DNA of 64,000 bases from JADLDB01 sp040755835 (GTDB taxonomy: Bacteria > Myxococcota > Myxococcia > Myxococcales > Myxococcaceae): assembly GCA_040755835.1 (NCBI GenBank), contig JBFMAB010000057.1, positions 67,367 to 131,366 on the forward strand. The letters run 5' to 3'. This document shows positions 57,077 to 64,000 of this stretch, piece after piece. The position numbers and the translations under genes were made by a program. The stretch's first letter is position 1; each line of letters begins with the position of its first letter. The notes under the pieces were generated by a model. It made no database searches, was not told the origin of the DNA, and saw nothing but the letters and a program-made list of their open reading frames with translations.

Positions 57077-57937
57077 ATGGATTCGGACACCTGGTACCTG
57101 AAAGACGCGCGCGGCGGCATCGTGGGCCCGGTGTCCCGCGAGGTGGCCTCCGAGCTGGTCCGGTCGCGGCCGGGCCTCTTCGTCCACGGCTCCCACGACG
57201 GCGTCAGCTGGCGGCCGCTGAAGAGCGCCCCGTCGCTGTCCGGCGGCGAGGACGCGGCGGCGCGGCGGCAGCGCGAGACGGTCGCGGCGCAGCAGGTGGA
57301 GCTGCAGCTGGACCGCTTTCGCGAACTCGCCCCGCACCACCTCTTCGGCGTGCCCGAGCGCGCGTCGCTCAAGGACTACCGGCAGGGCTTCCTCAACGTC
57401 GCCAAGCGCTTTCACCCGGGCCGCCTGCCGCGCGACGTCACGCCCGCGCTGCTGAAGGCGCACATGGCGATGTACCAGTTCCTCACCGAGGTGATGGAGC
57501 AGCTGGAGCGCCGCCTGGGCGACCAGTCCACCGGCGCCGAGCGCATCCCCACGCCGAAGGCGGGCGTGCCGGTGCTGTGGACGCTGGAGGCGCTGGGGGC
57601 GAAGCGGCTGCCGCACGCGGTGGAGGCGGCGCTGGCCGTCACCTCGCGCACCGCCTTCGTCTTCTCCGTCCACCGGCTGATGAATCTCGGCAACCAGGGC
57701 GTCTTCTTCCCGGTGCTGCCGCCGCTGCCGCTCGGCACGCGCATGGAGCTGACGTTCCGCTTCGAGGACGCGGGCCGCGAGGTGCGCGCGCGCGGCAAGG
57801 TGGCCATCGAGAGCACCACTATCACCCCGGCGCAGCAGCTGCGCGGCTTCGGCGTGCGCCTCGACGACCTCGCGCCCGAGGACAAGGGCTTCATGCTGCG
57901 CGAGGTGCGGCGGCTCGCGGCGGCGCCGGCGCGCTGA
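57077..57937 (+). CDS. GYF, J-like and PilZ domain protein
   Basis: A 286-residue protein; ATG at 57077 follows a GGGGGG ribosome site (an ATG at 57059 is upstream). The N-terminal ~55 residues (DTWYLKDARGGIVGPVS, ending SWRPLKS) are a GYF_2-type domain. A J-like helix pair follows (HHLFGVPERASLKDYRQGFL, NVAKRFHPGRLP) with HPG in place of the J-domain HPD, so Hsp70 stimulation is unlikely. The C-terminal ~130 residues resemble the PilZ-type domain of myxobacterial proteins (NLGNQGVFFPVLPPLPLGT), though RxxxR is not clear. Probably a cytoplasmic adaptor. Its stop abuts the convergent OmpA gene. Confidence 0.75.
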   Translation: MDSDTWYLKDARGGIVGPVSREVASELVRSRPGLFVHGSHDGVSWRPLKSAPSLSGGEDAAARRQRETVAAQQVELQLDRFRELAPHHLFGVPERASLKDYRQGFLNVAKRFHPGRLPRDVTPALLKAHMAMYQFLTEVMEQLERRLGDQSTGAERIPTPKAGVPVLWTLEALGAKRLPHAVEAALAVTSRTAFVFSVHRLMNLGNQGVFFPVLPPLPLGTRMELTFRFEDAGREVRARGKVAIESTTITPAQQLRGFGVRLDDLAPEDKGFMLREVRRLAAAPAR

Positions 57938-58465
57938 CTACTCCAGCACCTTGAGCTCGACGCGGCGGTTGCGCGCCCGGCCTTCAGGCGTCTCGTTGGT
58001 GGCGACCGGCTCGGATTTGCCGAGGCCCCTCACCGACAGGCGGTTCGCGTCCACGCCGCGCTCGATGAGCGCCTGCCGCACCTTCTCGGCGCGCTTCAGC
58101 GACAGGGCGAGGTTGAAGTCGTCCTCGCCGGTGTCGTCGGTGTGGCCCTGCACCTCGACGCGCTTCACCTGCGCGCTCTCGTTCATGAGGCGGGCGAGCG
58201 CGTCGAGCAGCTTCGCGTTGCGCGGCAACAGCTCGGCGGAGTTGAGCTCGAAGACGATCTTCCCCCGGATGACGATGCGGCCGCTCTCCAGCGCGATGCG
58301 CGGCAGCTCGGGGCAGCCGTCGCCGCCCGTCTCGCCCGCCTCGTCGGGGCACTCGTCCTTCACGTCGACGACGCCGTCCTTGTCCGTGTCGTGCGTCGCC
58401 GGGGCACGCGGCACCGCGGCGCACGACAGCGCGCACAGCACTCCGCCCATCACGAAGAGGCGCAT
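57938..58465 (-). CDS. OmpA-family lipoprotein with calcium-type repeat
   Basis: A 175-residue lipoprotein (lipobox CALSC near residue 15). A thrombospondin-type-3-like acidic segment (DTDKDGVVDVKDECPDE) precedes an OmpA C-terminal domain: the peptidoglycan-binding pattern VEVQGHTDDTG, then SLKRAEKVRQALIERGVD and the end GRARNRRVELKVLE. It should tether the outer membrane to peptidoglycan. ATG at 58465 is preceded by no strong ribosome site. It shares the boundary 57937/57938 with the GYF/PilZ gene, with zero gap between the two stops. Confidence 0.88.
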   Translation of the reverse strand: MRLFVMGGVLCALSCAAVPRAPATHDTDKDGVVDVKDECPDEAGETGGDGCPELPRIALESGRIVIRGKIVFELNSAELLPRNAKLLDALARLMNESAQVKRVEVQGHTDDTGEDDFNLALSLKRAEKVRQALIERGVDANRLSVRGLGKSEPVATNETPEGRARNRRVELKVLE

Positions 58466-58583
58466 GGCTCGACCGTAGTCGGGGGCAGGCCAGGCCGCAG
58501 CACGGGAGCCGCACGAACGCGGCGTCGAACACCTCGGGTGACAAAGACAACCCGTCCGGTCACGGGCAGACTCGCGGCCCACC

Positions 58584-59777
58584 ATGGCTCCCCGACTCGA
58601 CCTCCGCTGCCAGTCCGACGCCGACCTCGAAGCGAAGCTGCTCGCCGAGCCCGAGGTGCGGCACGCCGTGGAGCAGCTGGAGAAGGAAGGCGATCTCGGC
58701 GCGCGGCGGCACTTGCTGGCCACCAGCGTGCGGGTGACGGCCGCCATGGCGCCGCGCCTCGACGCGCTGGTGTCGGCCTGTCGCGAGACGCTGGGTGTGG
58801 AGACGCCGGTGGAGACGTACGTGTACCCCGACGCGGCCTTCAACGCGGGCTGTGTGCGGCCGGAGCAGGGCCGCGTCTTCGTCATGCTGTCCAGCACGCT
58901 GCTCGAGGCTTTCGACGACGAGGAGTTGCGCTTCGTGGTGGGGCACGAGCTGGGCCACCACCTCTTCGCGCATCACCGGCTGCCGGTTCGCATGTTGGCC
59001 GGCGAGGCGGGCGTGCCCGGCCCCGTCGCGATGTCGCTGTTCGCGTGGTCGCGCTTCGCCGAGGTGTCGGCGGACCGCGCGGGCCTGGTGTGCGCCGGGG
59101 GCCTCGAGCCCGTGGCGCGCTCGCTGTTCAAGCTGGCGTCGGGCCTCAAGGGCGGGCTGGTGCAGATGCGCGCGGACGACCTGCTGGCCCAGGTGGGCGA
59201 CATGCGGGAGGAGCTCGAGCGGGCCGCGTCGGCCGACGAGAAGCCGCGCGGCGACTGGTTCGCCACGCACCCCTTCAGCCCGCTGCGACTGCACGCGGCG
59301 AAGCACTTCGCGCAGTCGGCGCTCTTCGACGGGAGCGGCGCGACGCGCGACGAGCTGGAGGCGCAGGTGGCGGACCTGATGTCGCTGATGGCGCCCAGCT
59401 ACCTCAAGGAGCCGGGCGAGGTACCGGAGCTGATGCGGCGGCTGCTGCTCGCCGGTGGCGTGGTGGTGGCGGCGGCGCACGGCGACATCGACGCGCGTGA
59501 GAGGGCCGCGCTGGACAAGTTCTTCGGCGCGGGCACCTGCGACCGGCTCAACGTCGAGGCGCTCCAGCGCGACCTCGAGCGGCGCGCGCGCGACGTGAAG
59601 GAGAAGGTGCCAGCGCTGCGCCGGCAGCAGGTGGTGCGCGACCTCTGCGTCATCGCGCTGGCTGACGGGCACGTGGCCGAGGCCGAGCGGGCCGTGCTGC
59701 GCGAACTGGCCGAGGCGGCCGGCGTGAGCGCCGCGCTGGTGGAACGCACGCTCGCGGGCGCGGCGACGCTGGATTGA
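58584..59777 (+). CDS. M48-type metalloprotease with TerB-like domain
   Basis: A 397-residue cytoplasmic protein. Zinc protease motif HELGHH at 121-126 and a third ligand likely E160 (FAEVSADRAG) mark an M48-type catalytic domain (about 70-260). The C-terminal ~110 residues (AAAHGDIDARERAALDKFFG; VIALADGHVAEAERAVLREL) have the acidic helical pattern of TerB-like/tellurite-resistance domains, which bind metal in some families. No signal or membrane helix is apparent. ATG 58584 is 24 bases into a clear region. Substrate unknown. It diverges from the OmpA gene by 118 bp. Confidence 0.83.
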   Translation: MAPRLDLRCQSDADLEAKLLAEPEVRHAVEQLEKEGDLGARRHLLATSVRVTAAMAPRLDALVSACRETLGVETPVETYVYPDAAFNAGCVRPEQGRVFVMLSSTLLEAFDDEELRFVVGHELGHHLFAHHRLPVRMLAGEAGVPGPVAMSLFAWSRFAEVSADRAGLVCAGGLEPVARSLFKLASGLKGGLVQMRADDLLAQVGDMREELERAASADEKPRGDWFATHPFSPLRLHAAKHFAQSALFDGSGATRDELEAQVADLMSLMAPSYLKEPGEVPELMRRLLLAGGVVVAAAHGDIDARERAALDKFFGAGTCDRLNVEALQRDLERRARDVKEKVPALRRQQVVRDLCVIALADGHVAEAERAVLRELAEAAGVSAALVERTLAGAATLD

Positions 59778-60031
59778 GGCGGACGTCGGCTCGGTGGCCT
59801 TCTGGGAGATGTAGCGCACCAGGCCCGCGGGACGGCGCGCCCCTGGACCATGCCAGGTGCGGCGGACCACTTTCGCGATGCAGCAGGTCCTCTCCTGGCG
59901 GGGCGCTCGCGCCGATGTCGACACGCCTGGACTCCCACGCGCATTCACGGGCAGTTCCACGCGCTGCTCGCCGGGGCCCAGCACCCTGCCTCGGGGGCGC
60001 CCTGGGGAGACGCCCTCGAGTTCGACGCCGC

Positions 60032-60895
60032 TCACATGCCCGCGTCGAAGGGCACCACGTAGCCGCCGTCCTCCGCGGGCTCGTAGGTGAGGTCGAAGGA
60101 CCAGCCCGCGACCTCGATGCACGTCGGGTTCGACGCCGGCTCGTCGGCGATGACCGTCTGGTTGTTGGAGTCGTACTCCCAGTTCCACTCCACGAGGCGG
60201 ATGTTGGACGCGCTGCCGGCCATTCGGCCCGCCGGGTCGGCGCCCACCGCGGTCCACGTCGAGGTGCCGCCCTGGCTGAGGAAAAGCTGGGCGCAGGTGC
60301 CGTCCGCGCCGCAATTCGCCAGCGCCATGGCGCTGCCCGTCTCGTACGACTCGAGCCACGTCAGCCGGCCGCCGTCGGGGATGGTGCCGAGGTCGTAGGT
60401 CAGCGGCGGTATGTCGAAGCGCGGGTCGAAGAACAGGTGCTGGTAGACGTAGATGCCGGCGTCCGGGTCCGCGTCGAAGCGCACGCGGTTCTCCACCGTG
60501 CCGCCCGAGTAGTTGCGCTTGCGCACGCTCGTCACCGCCGAGGACGGTAGCGTCCCGAAGGTGATGGTCCTCGCGCAGGTCACCATCATGCTGCCGCCCC
60601 CGCCGCCGGAGCCGCCGCCGGAGCCACCGCCGGAGCCGCCGCCGGAGCCGCCACCGGAGCCGCCGCACGAGTGGTTCGAGCAGGACACGCCGGCCGGGCA
60701 CTGGACGCAGGCCGCGCCGCCGCTGCCGCAGGCGAGCGCCGTGGTGCCGGCGGTGCACTGGCCGGCCGCGTTGCAGCAGCCGGTCGGGCACGACGTCGCG
60801 TCGCACTTCGGGGGGCTCGAGGAGCCGCACCAGGACAGGGACACGCCGAGGCCCAGCAGGGCACCGGCAAAGAGGGCGAGACGAATCGATTTCAT
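60032..60895 (-). CDS. Lipoprotein with Gly-Ser linker
   Basis: A 287-residue protein; ATG at 60895 opens a signal (LALFAGALLGLGVSLSWCGS, lipobox LSWC). A Cys-rich segment (CDATSCPTGCCNAAGQCT) is followed by a flexible linker of GGGS-like units encoded by about five 12-bp repeats (around 60597-60668). The body (about 105-287) is strand-rich with Trp/Tyr motifs (IRLVEWNWEYDSNNQ; SFDLTYEPAEDGGYV) and no known family. Probably surface-exposed on a long tether. A 254-bp gap follows its end (59778-60031) in which no gene is seen. Confidence 0.78.
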   Translation of the reverse strand: MKSIRLALFAGALLGLGVSLSWCGSSSPPKCDATSCPTGCCNAAGQCTAGTTALACGSGGAACVQCPAGVSCSNHSCGGSGGGSGGGSGGGSGGGSGGGGGSMMVTCARTITFGTLPSSAVTSVRKRNYSGGTVENRVRFDADPDAGIYVYQHLFFDPRFDIPPLTYDLGTIPDGGRLTWLESYETGSAMALANCGADGTCAQLFLSQGGTSTWTAVGADPAGRMAGSASNIRLVEWNWEYDSNNQTVIADEPASNPTCIEVAGWSFDLTYEPAEDGGYVVPFDAGM

Positions 60896-61021
60896 GGCGG
60901 CCACCTTCCGTACGAGTGCAGGCGCGTCACTTACACGATGCCGGGGCGCCGGCAAACCCCGGGGCCGCTCGGGCGCGATGCGCGTTCCCGGCGGCGGCGT
61001 TCCCGGTGCAGAATGCGCCCG

Positions 61022-61459
61022 ATGCGCGCGGCGCTCCCTCCGAGTCGGGTGACGTGGTGGGTGCTGGCGTCCGTCGGGCTGCTGGCCGGTTGTCGCGGCC
61101 CGAGCGGCTCGCCAGACGGCAGCGTGAAGGCCTTCTACTCGGCGGCCGCCGCGCAGGACTTCGATGCGATGACGGCGCTCCTGTCCGAGTCGTCGCTGGC
61201 GAAGCTGGGCTCGCAGGCGCGGGCCCACAGCTACTTCGCGAGCCAGTTCCGCGGCTGGCGCGACTTCCAGGTGGACATCGACGACTACGCCATTGACGCC
61301 GACGGGAAGAGCGCGACCGTCCGCTTCACCTGCCAGGCCGAGGTGCTCGATCGGTACAAGGTGCTGAAGGTGGACTGCAGCGACGTCTTCTCGCTGGTGA
61401 AGCAGTCCGACGGCTGGCACATCCACCTGCCGGGCGCCCAGAAGCTCCGGCCGCTGTGA
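61022..61459 (+). CDS. Small lipoprotein with NTF2/SnoaL-like fold
   Basis: A 145-residue protein; ATG 61022 (another at 61013) opens a lipoprotein signal (WWVLASVGLLAGC, lipobox LAGC). The body starts SVKAFYSAAAAQDFDAMTALLS, typical of DUF4878/NTF2-like envelope proteins, and ends in strand ATVRFTCQAEVLDRYKVLKV with a single Cys pair. Such folds often bind small molecules; ligand unknown. It ends 3 bp from the convergent sensor kinase gene. Confidence 0.78.
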   Translation: MRAALPPSRVTWWVLASVGLLAGCRGPSGSPDGSVKAFYSAAAAQDFDAMTALLSESSLAKLGSQARAHSYFASQFRGWRDFQVDIDDYAIDADGKSATVRFTCQAEVLDRYKVLKVDCSDVFSLVKQSDGWHIHLPGAQKLRPL

Positions 61460-61462
61460 GAT

Positions 61463-63490
61463 TCAGCGCGCGCTGGCCCTGGGCCCGCGCGGCGCCACCA
61501 GGGTGATGCGGGTGCCCGCGCCCGGTTGGCTCTCGACCTGCATCGAGCCCCCGAGCAGCGTGAGGCGCTCGCGCACGTTGAGCAGCCCGAGGCCCACGCG
61601 CGAGAGGTCGTGGGGCTTCGCGGCCTGCGCCGGCTCGTAGCCCCGGCCCTCGTCCGACACGGTGACCCTGCAGCGGCTGGGCCCTTCGGCGGCCAGCGCC
61701 ACGGCGGCCGTCTTCACACCGGCGTGCTTCACCGCGTTGAAGAGCAGCTCGCGCACGGACTCGAAGACCAGCGTCCGCACGTCCTCGCTCACGGGGTTGG
61801 CCGACGGGTCGAGGTCGAGCGCGACGGCGAGGCCGTGCTTCTCGTGCATCCACTCGGCGAGCCACTCGAGGCCGGCGGCGAGCCCGAACTCGTGAAGCAG
61901 CGGCGGCGACAGCTCGACGGACAGCGAGCGCGCGCTGGCGATGGCTTCCTCGAGGCAGCGCAGCACGTGGGCGAAAGCCGCCTCCCGGTCGGCGGGCCCG
62001 CGCGCCAGCACCTCGACGCGCATCTTGGCGCTGGCGAGCAGCTGCTGCAGGTGGTCGTGCAGCACCTGGGCGAGCTGCTTGCGCGCGCGCTGGTCGGCCA
62101 GGGTGAGGTCGCTGGCGAGCCGGCTCAGCTGGTCGGCGCGCAGCTGCAGCTCGGCGGTGCGCTCGCGCACGCGCGCGTCGAGCTCGTCGCGGGCGCGGAG
62201 CAGCGCGGCCTCGGCCTGCCGGCGTTGCGTCATGTCCGTCACCAGCGCGACGAAGTGCGTCGGTTTGCCCGCGTCGTCGCGGAGCACCGAGATGTACTTG
62301 CGGACCCACACCTCGCGCCCGTCCTTGCGGACGTACCGGTTCTCGAGCTCGAAGTACGGCAGCTCGCCGGCGAGCAGCCGGCGTGCCTGCGCGACGTTCG
62401 CCTCCCGGTCCTCCGGGTGCACCAACTTGTCGTAGGCCTGATCGCGCAGCTCGGCTTCGCTGTAGCCCACCAGCGCCGCAAAGGCCGGGTTGCACTGCTG
62501 GAAGCCGGTGTTGACGTCGGAGATGGCGATGCCGGTGGGCGCGTTCTCGAAGACCTGGCGGAAGCGGGCCTCGCTGCGACGCAGCGCCTCCTCGGCGCGG
62601 CTGCGCTCGAGCGCGGGCTGGAGCACGGCGGCGGTTTCGACCAGCAGCGAAAGCTCCGAGCCGCCCCAGGCCCGTGGCTGGCCCGACGTGACGCTCACCA
62701 CCGAGCGCACGCCGCTCGGGTCGGGCGCCAGCAGCGGCACGCTCACCATCGCGCGAATCCCCTGCCGCGCGAAGGCGTCGGCGTGGGCTGCGGTGTGCGG
62801 GTTTGTCGCCACGTCGGCGATGACGAGCGACTGCGTGTGCGGCACCACGCGGCGACCGTCGGCGGACAGGTCCAGCCGGACGTCGTGCTCGCCGAGGACG
62901 CTGCGGCCGGCGGCCCGGTGCTCCTCGAGGACGCGGACCGTCGCGGCGCCCGGCGCATATTCGGCGTAGGTGGCCGCGTCGGCGCCCAGGTGCTCGGCCA
63001 CCAGCGGCAGCACCGAGCGCATCAGGGCGCGCGGGTCGCGATGCTCCGACACCAGCGCGCCCAGCCGCGAAAAGTACGCGCTGCGCCGCTCGGCCCGTTT
63101 GCGCTCCTCGACGTTGCGGATGACCGCGACCATCCCGCGGCGGGCGCCGCTCGCGTCCCGCAGGACCATGACGGTGGCCTCGACGTGCGCCTCGCCTCCG
63201 GCGCGCGTGATGCGCCTCGCCTCACCGCGCCACACCCCGCGCTCCGCCAGCGCCGCGCGCGCCTCGGCTTCGTCGCCCGGCCGCAGCCACTTCCAGGTGT
63301 GCAGCGCGGCGATGGGACGACCGCGCACCTCCGGCAGCGACACGCCGTAGGCGGCGCGCGCCGCGGCGTTGAGGTACAGCACGCAGAGCGCGTCGTCGAC
63401 GGCGACGACCTCGTCGACCAGTTGCTCGAGGATGTCCTCCAGCAGCGTCGGCGCCCCGGGTCTCTCGTCGCTGGTGGCGGCCTTGCGCAT
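61463..63490 (-). CDS. PAS-GAF-PAS sensor histidine kinase (NarX/HisKA_3 type)
   Basis: A 675-residue soluble kinase. Domains in order: PAS (about 18-130), GAF (about 145-300), PAS (about 310-435), coiled coil, HisKA_3 dimer domain with phospho-His in LAQVLHDHLQQLLASAK (HDxxQ-like), and a HATPase domain with the N-box ELLFNAVKHAG, G1 DEGRGY and G2 GLGLLNVRERL. It would pass phosphate to an unlinked response regulator; none is encoded here. No membrane helix is visible, so it senses cytosolic signals. ATG at 63490 is used. Its stop lies 3 bp from the small lipoprotein gene. Confidence 0.9.
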   Translation of the reverse strand: MRKAATSDERPGAPTLLEDILEQLVDEVVAVDDALCVLYLNAAARAAYGVSLPEVRGRPIAALHTWKWLRPGDEAEARAALAERGVWRGEARRITRAGGEAHVEATVMVLRDASGARRGMVAVIRNVEERKRAERRSAYFSRLGALVSEHRDPRALMRSVLPLVAEHLGADAATYAEYAPGAATVRVLEEHRAAGRSVLGEHDVRLDLSADGRRVVPHTQSLVIADVATNPHTAAHADAFARQGIRAMVSVPLLAPDPSGVRSVVSVTSGQPRAWGGSELSLLVETAAVLQPALERSRAEEALRRSEARFRQVFENAPTGIAISDVNTGFQQCNPAFAALVGYSEAELRDQAYDKLVHPEDREANVAQARRLLAGELPYFELENRYVRKDGREVWVRKYISVLRDDAGKPTHFVALVTDMTQRRQAEAALLRARDELDARVRERTAELQLRADQLSRLASDLTLADQRARKQLAQVLHDHLQQLLASAKMRVEVLARGPADREAAFAHVLRCLEEAIASARSLSVELSPPLLHEFGLAAGLEWLAEWMHEKHGLAVALDLDPSANPVSEDVRTLVFESVRELLFNAVKHAGVKTAAVALAAEGPSRCRVTVSDEGRGYEPAQAAKPHDLSRVGLGLLNVRERLTLLGGSMQVESQPGAGTRITLVAPRGPRASAR

Positions 63491-63651
63491 GAAGTCCCCG
63501 GGTGCTCCCGGCCACGACGACGGCCGGCGTCGGCGGCGGACACGCCAGCCGACGGGCGTCATGGTACCCGACGGCGGGCGGGCCGGCGCCGGAGTCGCCG
63601 CCGTCACGGAAATGCGCGGAAGGGCGGAGTGCCCTCGCGTACACTCACCGA

Positions 63652-63870
63652 ATGCGCGCACTCGCCGTCGCCCTGCTCGCGGACGTCTCCGCGTCGTGTG
63701 CCGGCACGCGGCCCACGGTCGTCACCTGCACCGGCGCCCCCACGCCTCGCGGCAGCAACTGCGCGGCGCGGGCGACGGGCTCCCGTGGCCATGCCCGCGA
63801 ACCGAGCCAGGCGTGCGGCGGCGGCGCGTGCCAACGCCCCAGGGGTCTCACCTCCTGCCATGGCCAGGGC
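63652..63870 (+). pseudogene. Truncated signal-peptide-bearing gene next to the insertion element
   Basis: ATG at 63652 opens MRALAVALLADVSASCAGT, a weak lipoprotein-type signal. The rest (GGACQRPRGLTSCHGQGVC and so on) is Cys-rich but loses clean coding character and ends inside the element's left-end repeats (from 63880). The simplest reading is a lipoprotein gene cut by the insertion. The gap 63491-63651 before it holds only a possible promoter region. Confidence 0.32.
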
Positions 63871-63879
63871 GTTTGCCCA

Positions 63880-64000
63880 GCGACAATTACATTTCCCCGG
63901 TAGCGACAATTACACTTCCCCATCCTGAGTGAGCGCCGGAGACGCAGCACCGACAAGGAGAAGTCGGTGATCGCGACGGACGCCCAGGTGAGGAAGCTGA
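63880..64000 (+). mobile_element. Left end of an IS21-type insertion element
   Basis: GCGACAATTACATTTCCCC at 63880-63898 and GCGACAATTACACTTCCCC at 63903-63921 form two direct copies 23 bases apart, AT-rich in an otherwise GC-rich region. Multiple short terminal copies near the ends are a feature of IS21-family elements. A transposase-like start with a ribosome site follows. The element continues off the window, so length and right end are unknown. Exact left boundary not fixed. Confidence 0.55.
63967..64000 (+). CDS. Transposase N-terminus, probable IstA-type (cut by window edge)
   Basis: GTG at 63967 follows AAGGAG at 63955-63960 with a six-base spacer. The visible residues MIATDAQVRKL resemble the beginning of IS21-type transposases, where a short TDxQVRKL-like start leads into a helix-turn-helix. 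Only eleven residues are seen, so the family call rests on the neighbouring terminal repeats as much as on the protein. Confidence 0.45.
   Translation, partial: MIATDAQVRKL

Noticed and set aside
59778..60031. Plus-strand frame with G/C-rich third positions in the gap between the protease and lipoprotein genes
   Set aside because: Too short and without start, signal or recognisable pattern; could be chance.

Overview
The window is one stretch of very GC-rich DNA (codon third positions are almost always G or C) and reads like the chromosome of a myxobacterium (Myxococcota, most like the Myxococcus/Archangium/Corallococcus side). The evidence is: secreted lipoproteins with Asp-Ala-Gly linkers, several Hanks-type Ser/Thr kinases carrying PEGA or zinc-ribbon modules, PilZ proteins, an AgmX/PglI-type TonB-like protein, and a PilY1 plus minor-pilin operon. 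The taxonomic call is inference from gene content. I see no rRNA, tRNA or CRISPR array.

Layout. 1-1820: an alpha/beta hydrolase (cut by the window edge) diverges from a four-cysteine Crp/Fnr regulator, followed by a small lipoprotein. 1967-10461 (minus strand): a GH3-type acyl-adenylating enzyme and, separately, a tightly coupled three-gene operon of unknown function (large lipoprotein, HEAT-repeat protein, beta-helix lipoprotein). The operon's predicted leader RNA would hide its ribosome binding site in a long-range stem, and a decayed copy of the GH3 5' end lies just upstream. 10911-16333: a two-module protein, a GNAT-like protein, a PilZ protein, a BchE-like B12/radical-SAM protein and a zinc-ribbon protein. 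16546-22208: a frameshifted pseudogene, a 21-bp minisatellite, then a GldA/GldF/GldG/DUF4340-type ABC operon. 22837-26756: four secreted lipoproteins or signal-bearing proteins. 26775-28592: an ABC exporter on the minus strand.

28826-37359: the centrepiece, a translationally coupled pilY1-fimU-pilV-pilW-pilX operon for the tip/priming complex of type IVa pili. Its PilY1 has a von Willebrand A domain split by an insertion of roughly 900-1000 residues. 37439-43475: TPR protein, TPR/PEGA-like membrane protein, a Cys-rich propeller lipoprotein and a pseudokinase with a 17-residue repeat linker. 43898-51770: POT peptide transporter, a B-box zinc-finger membrane protein broken by frameshifts, an AgmX/PglI-type protein coupled to glycogen phosphorylase, an Old Yellow Enzyme-type oxidoreductase, and a small membrane-protein gene with an in-frame TGA. 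51766-59777: two divergent Ser/Thr kinases, a TPR/PEGA/barrel protein, ThpR, a GYF/J-like/PilZ protein, an OmpA lipoprotein and an M48 protease. 60032-64000: two lipoproteins, a PAS/GAF sensor kinase and, at the right edge, what looks like the left end of an IS21-type element.

How it fits together: much of the region concerns the cell surface (pili, lipoproteins, ABC export) and signalling (kinases, PilZ, Crp/Fnr, histidine kinase). Many genes are coupled by ATGA, GTGA or TGATG overlaps. A notable number of small loci are decayed (10571-10684, 13836-13991, 16546-17113, 43640-43822, 45439-46138, 51491-51770, 63652-63870), which contrasts with the intact long genes next to them.
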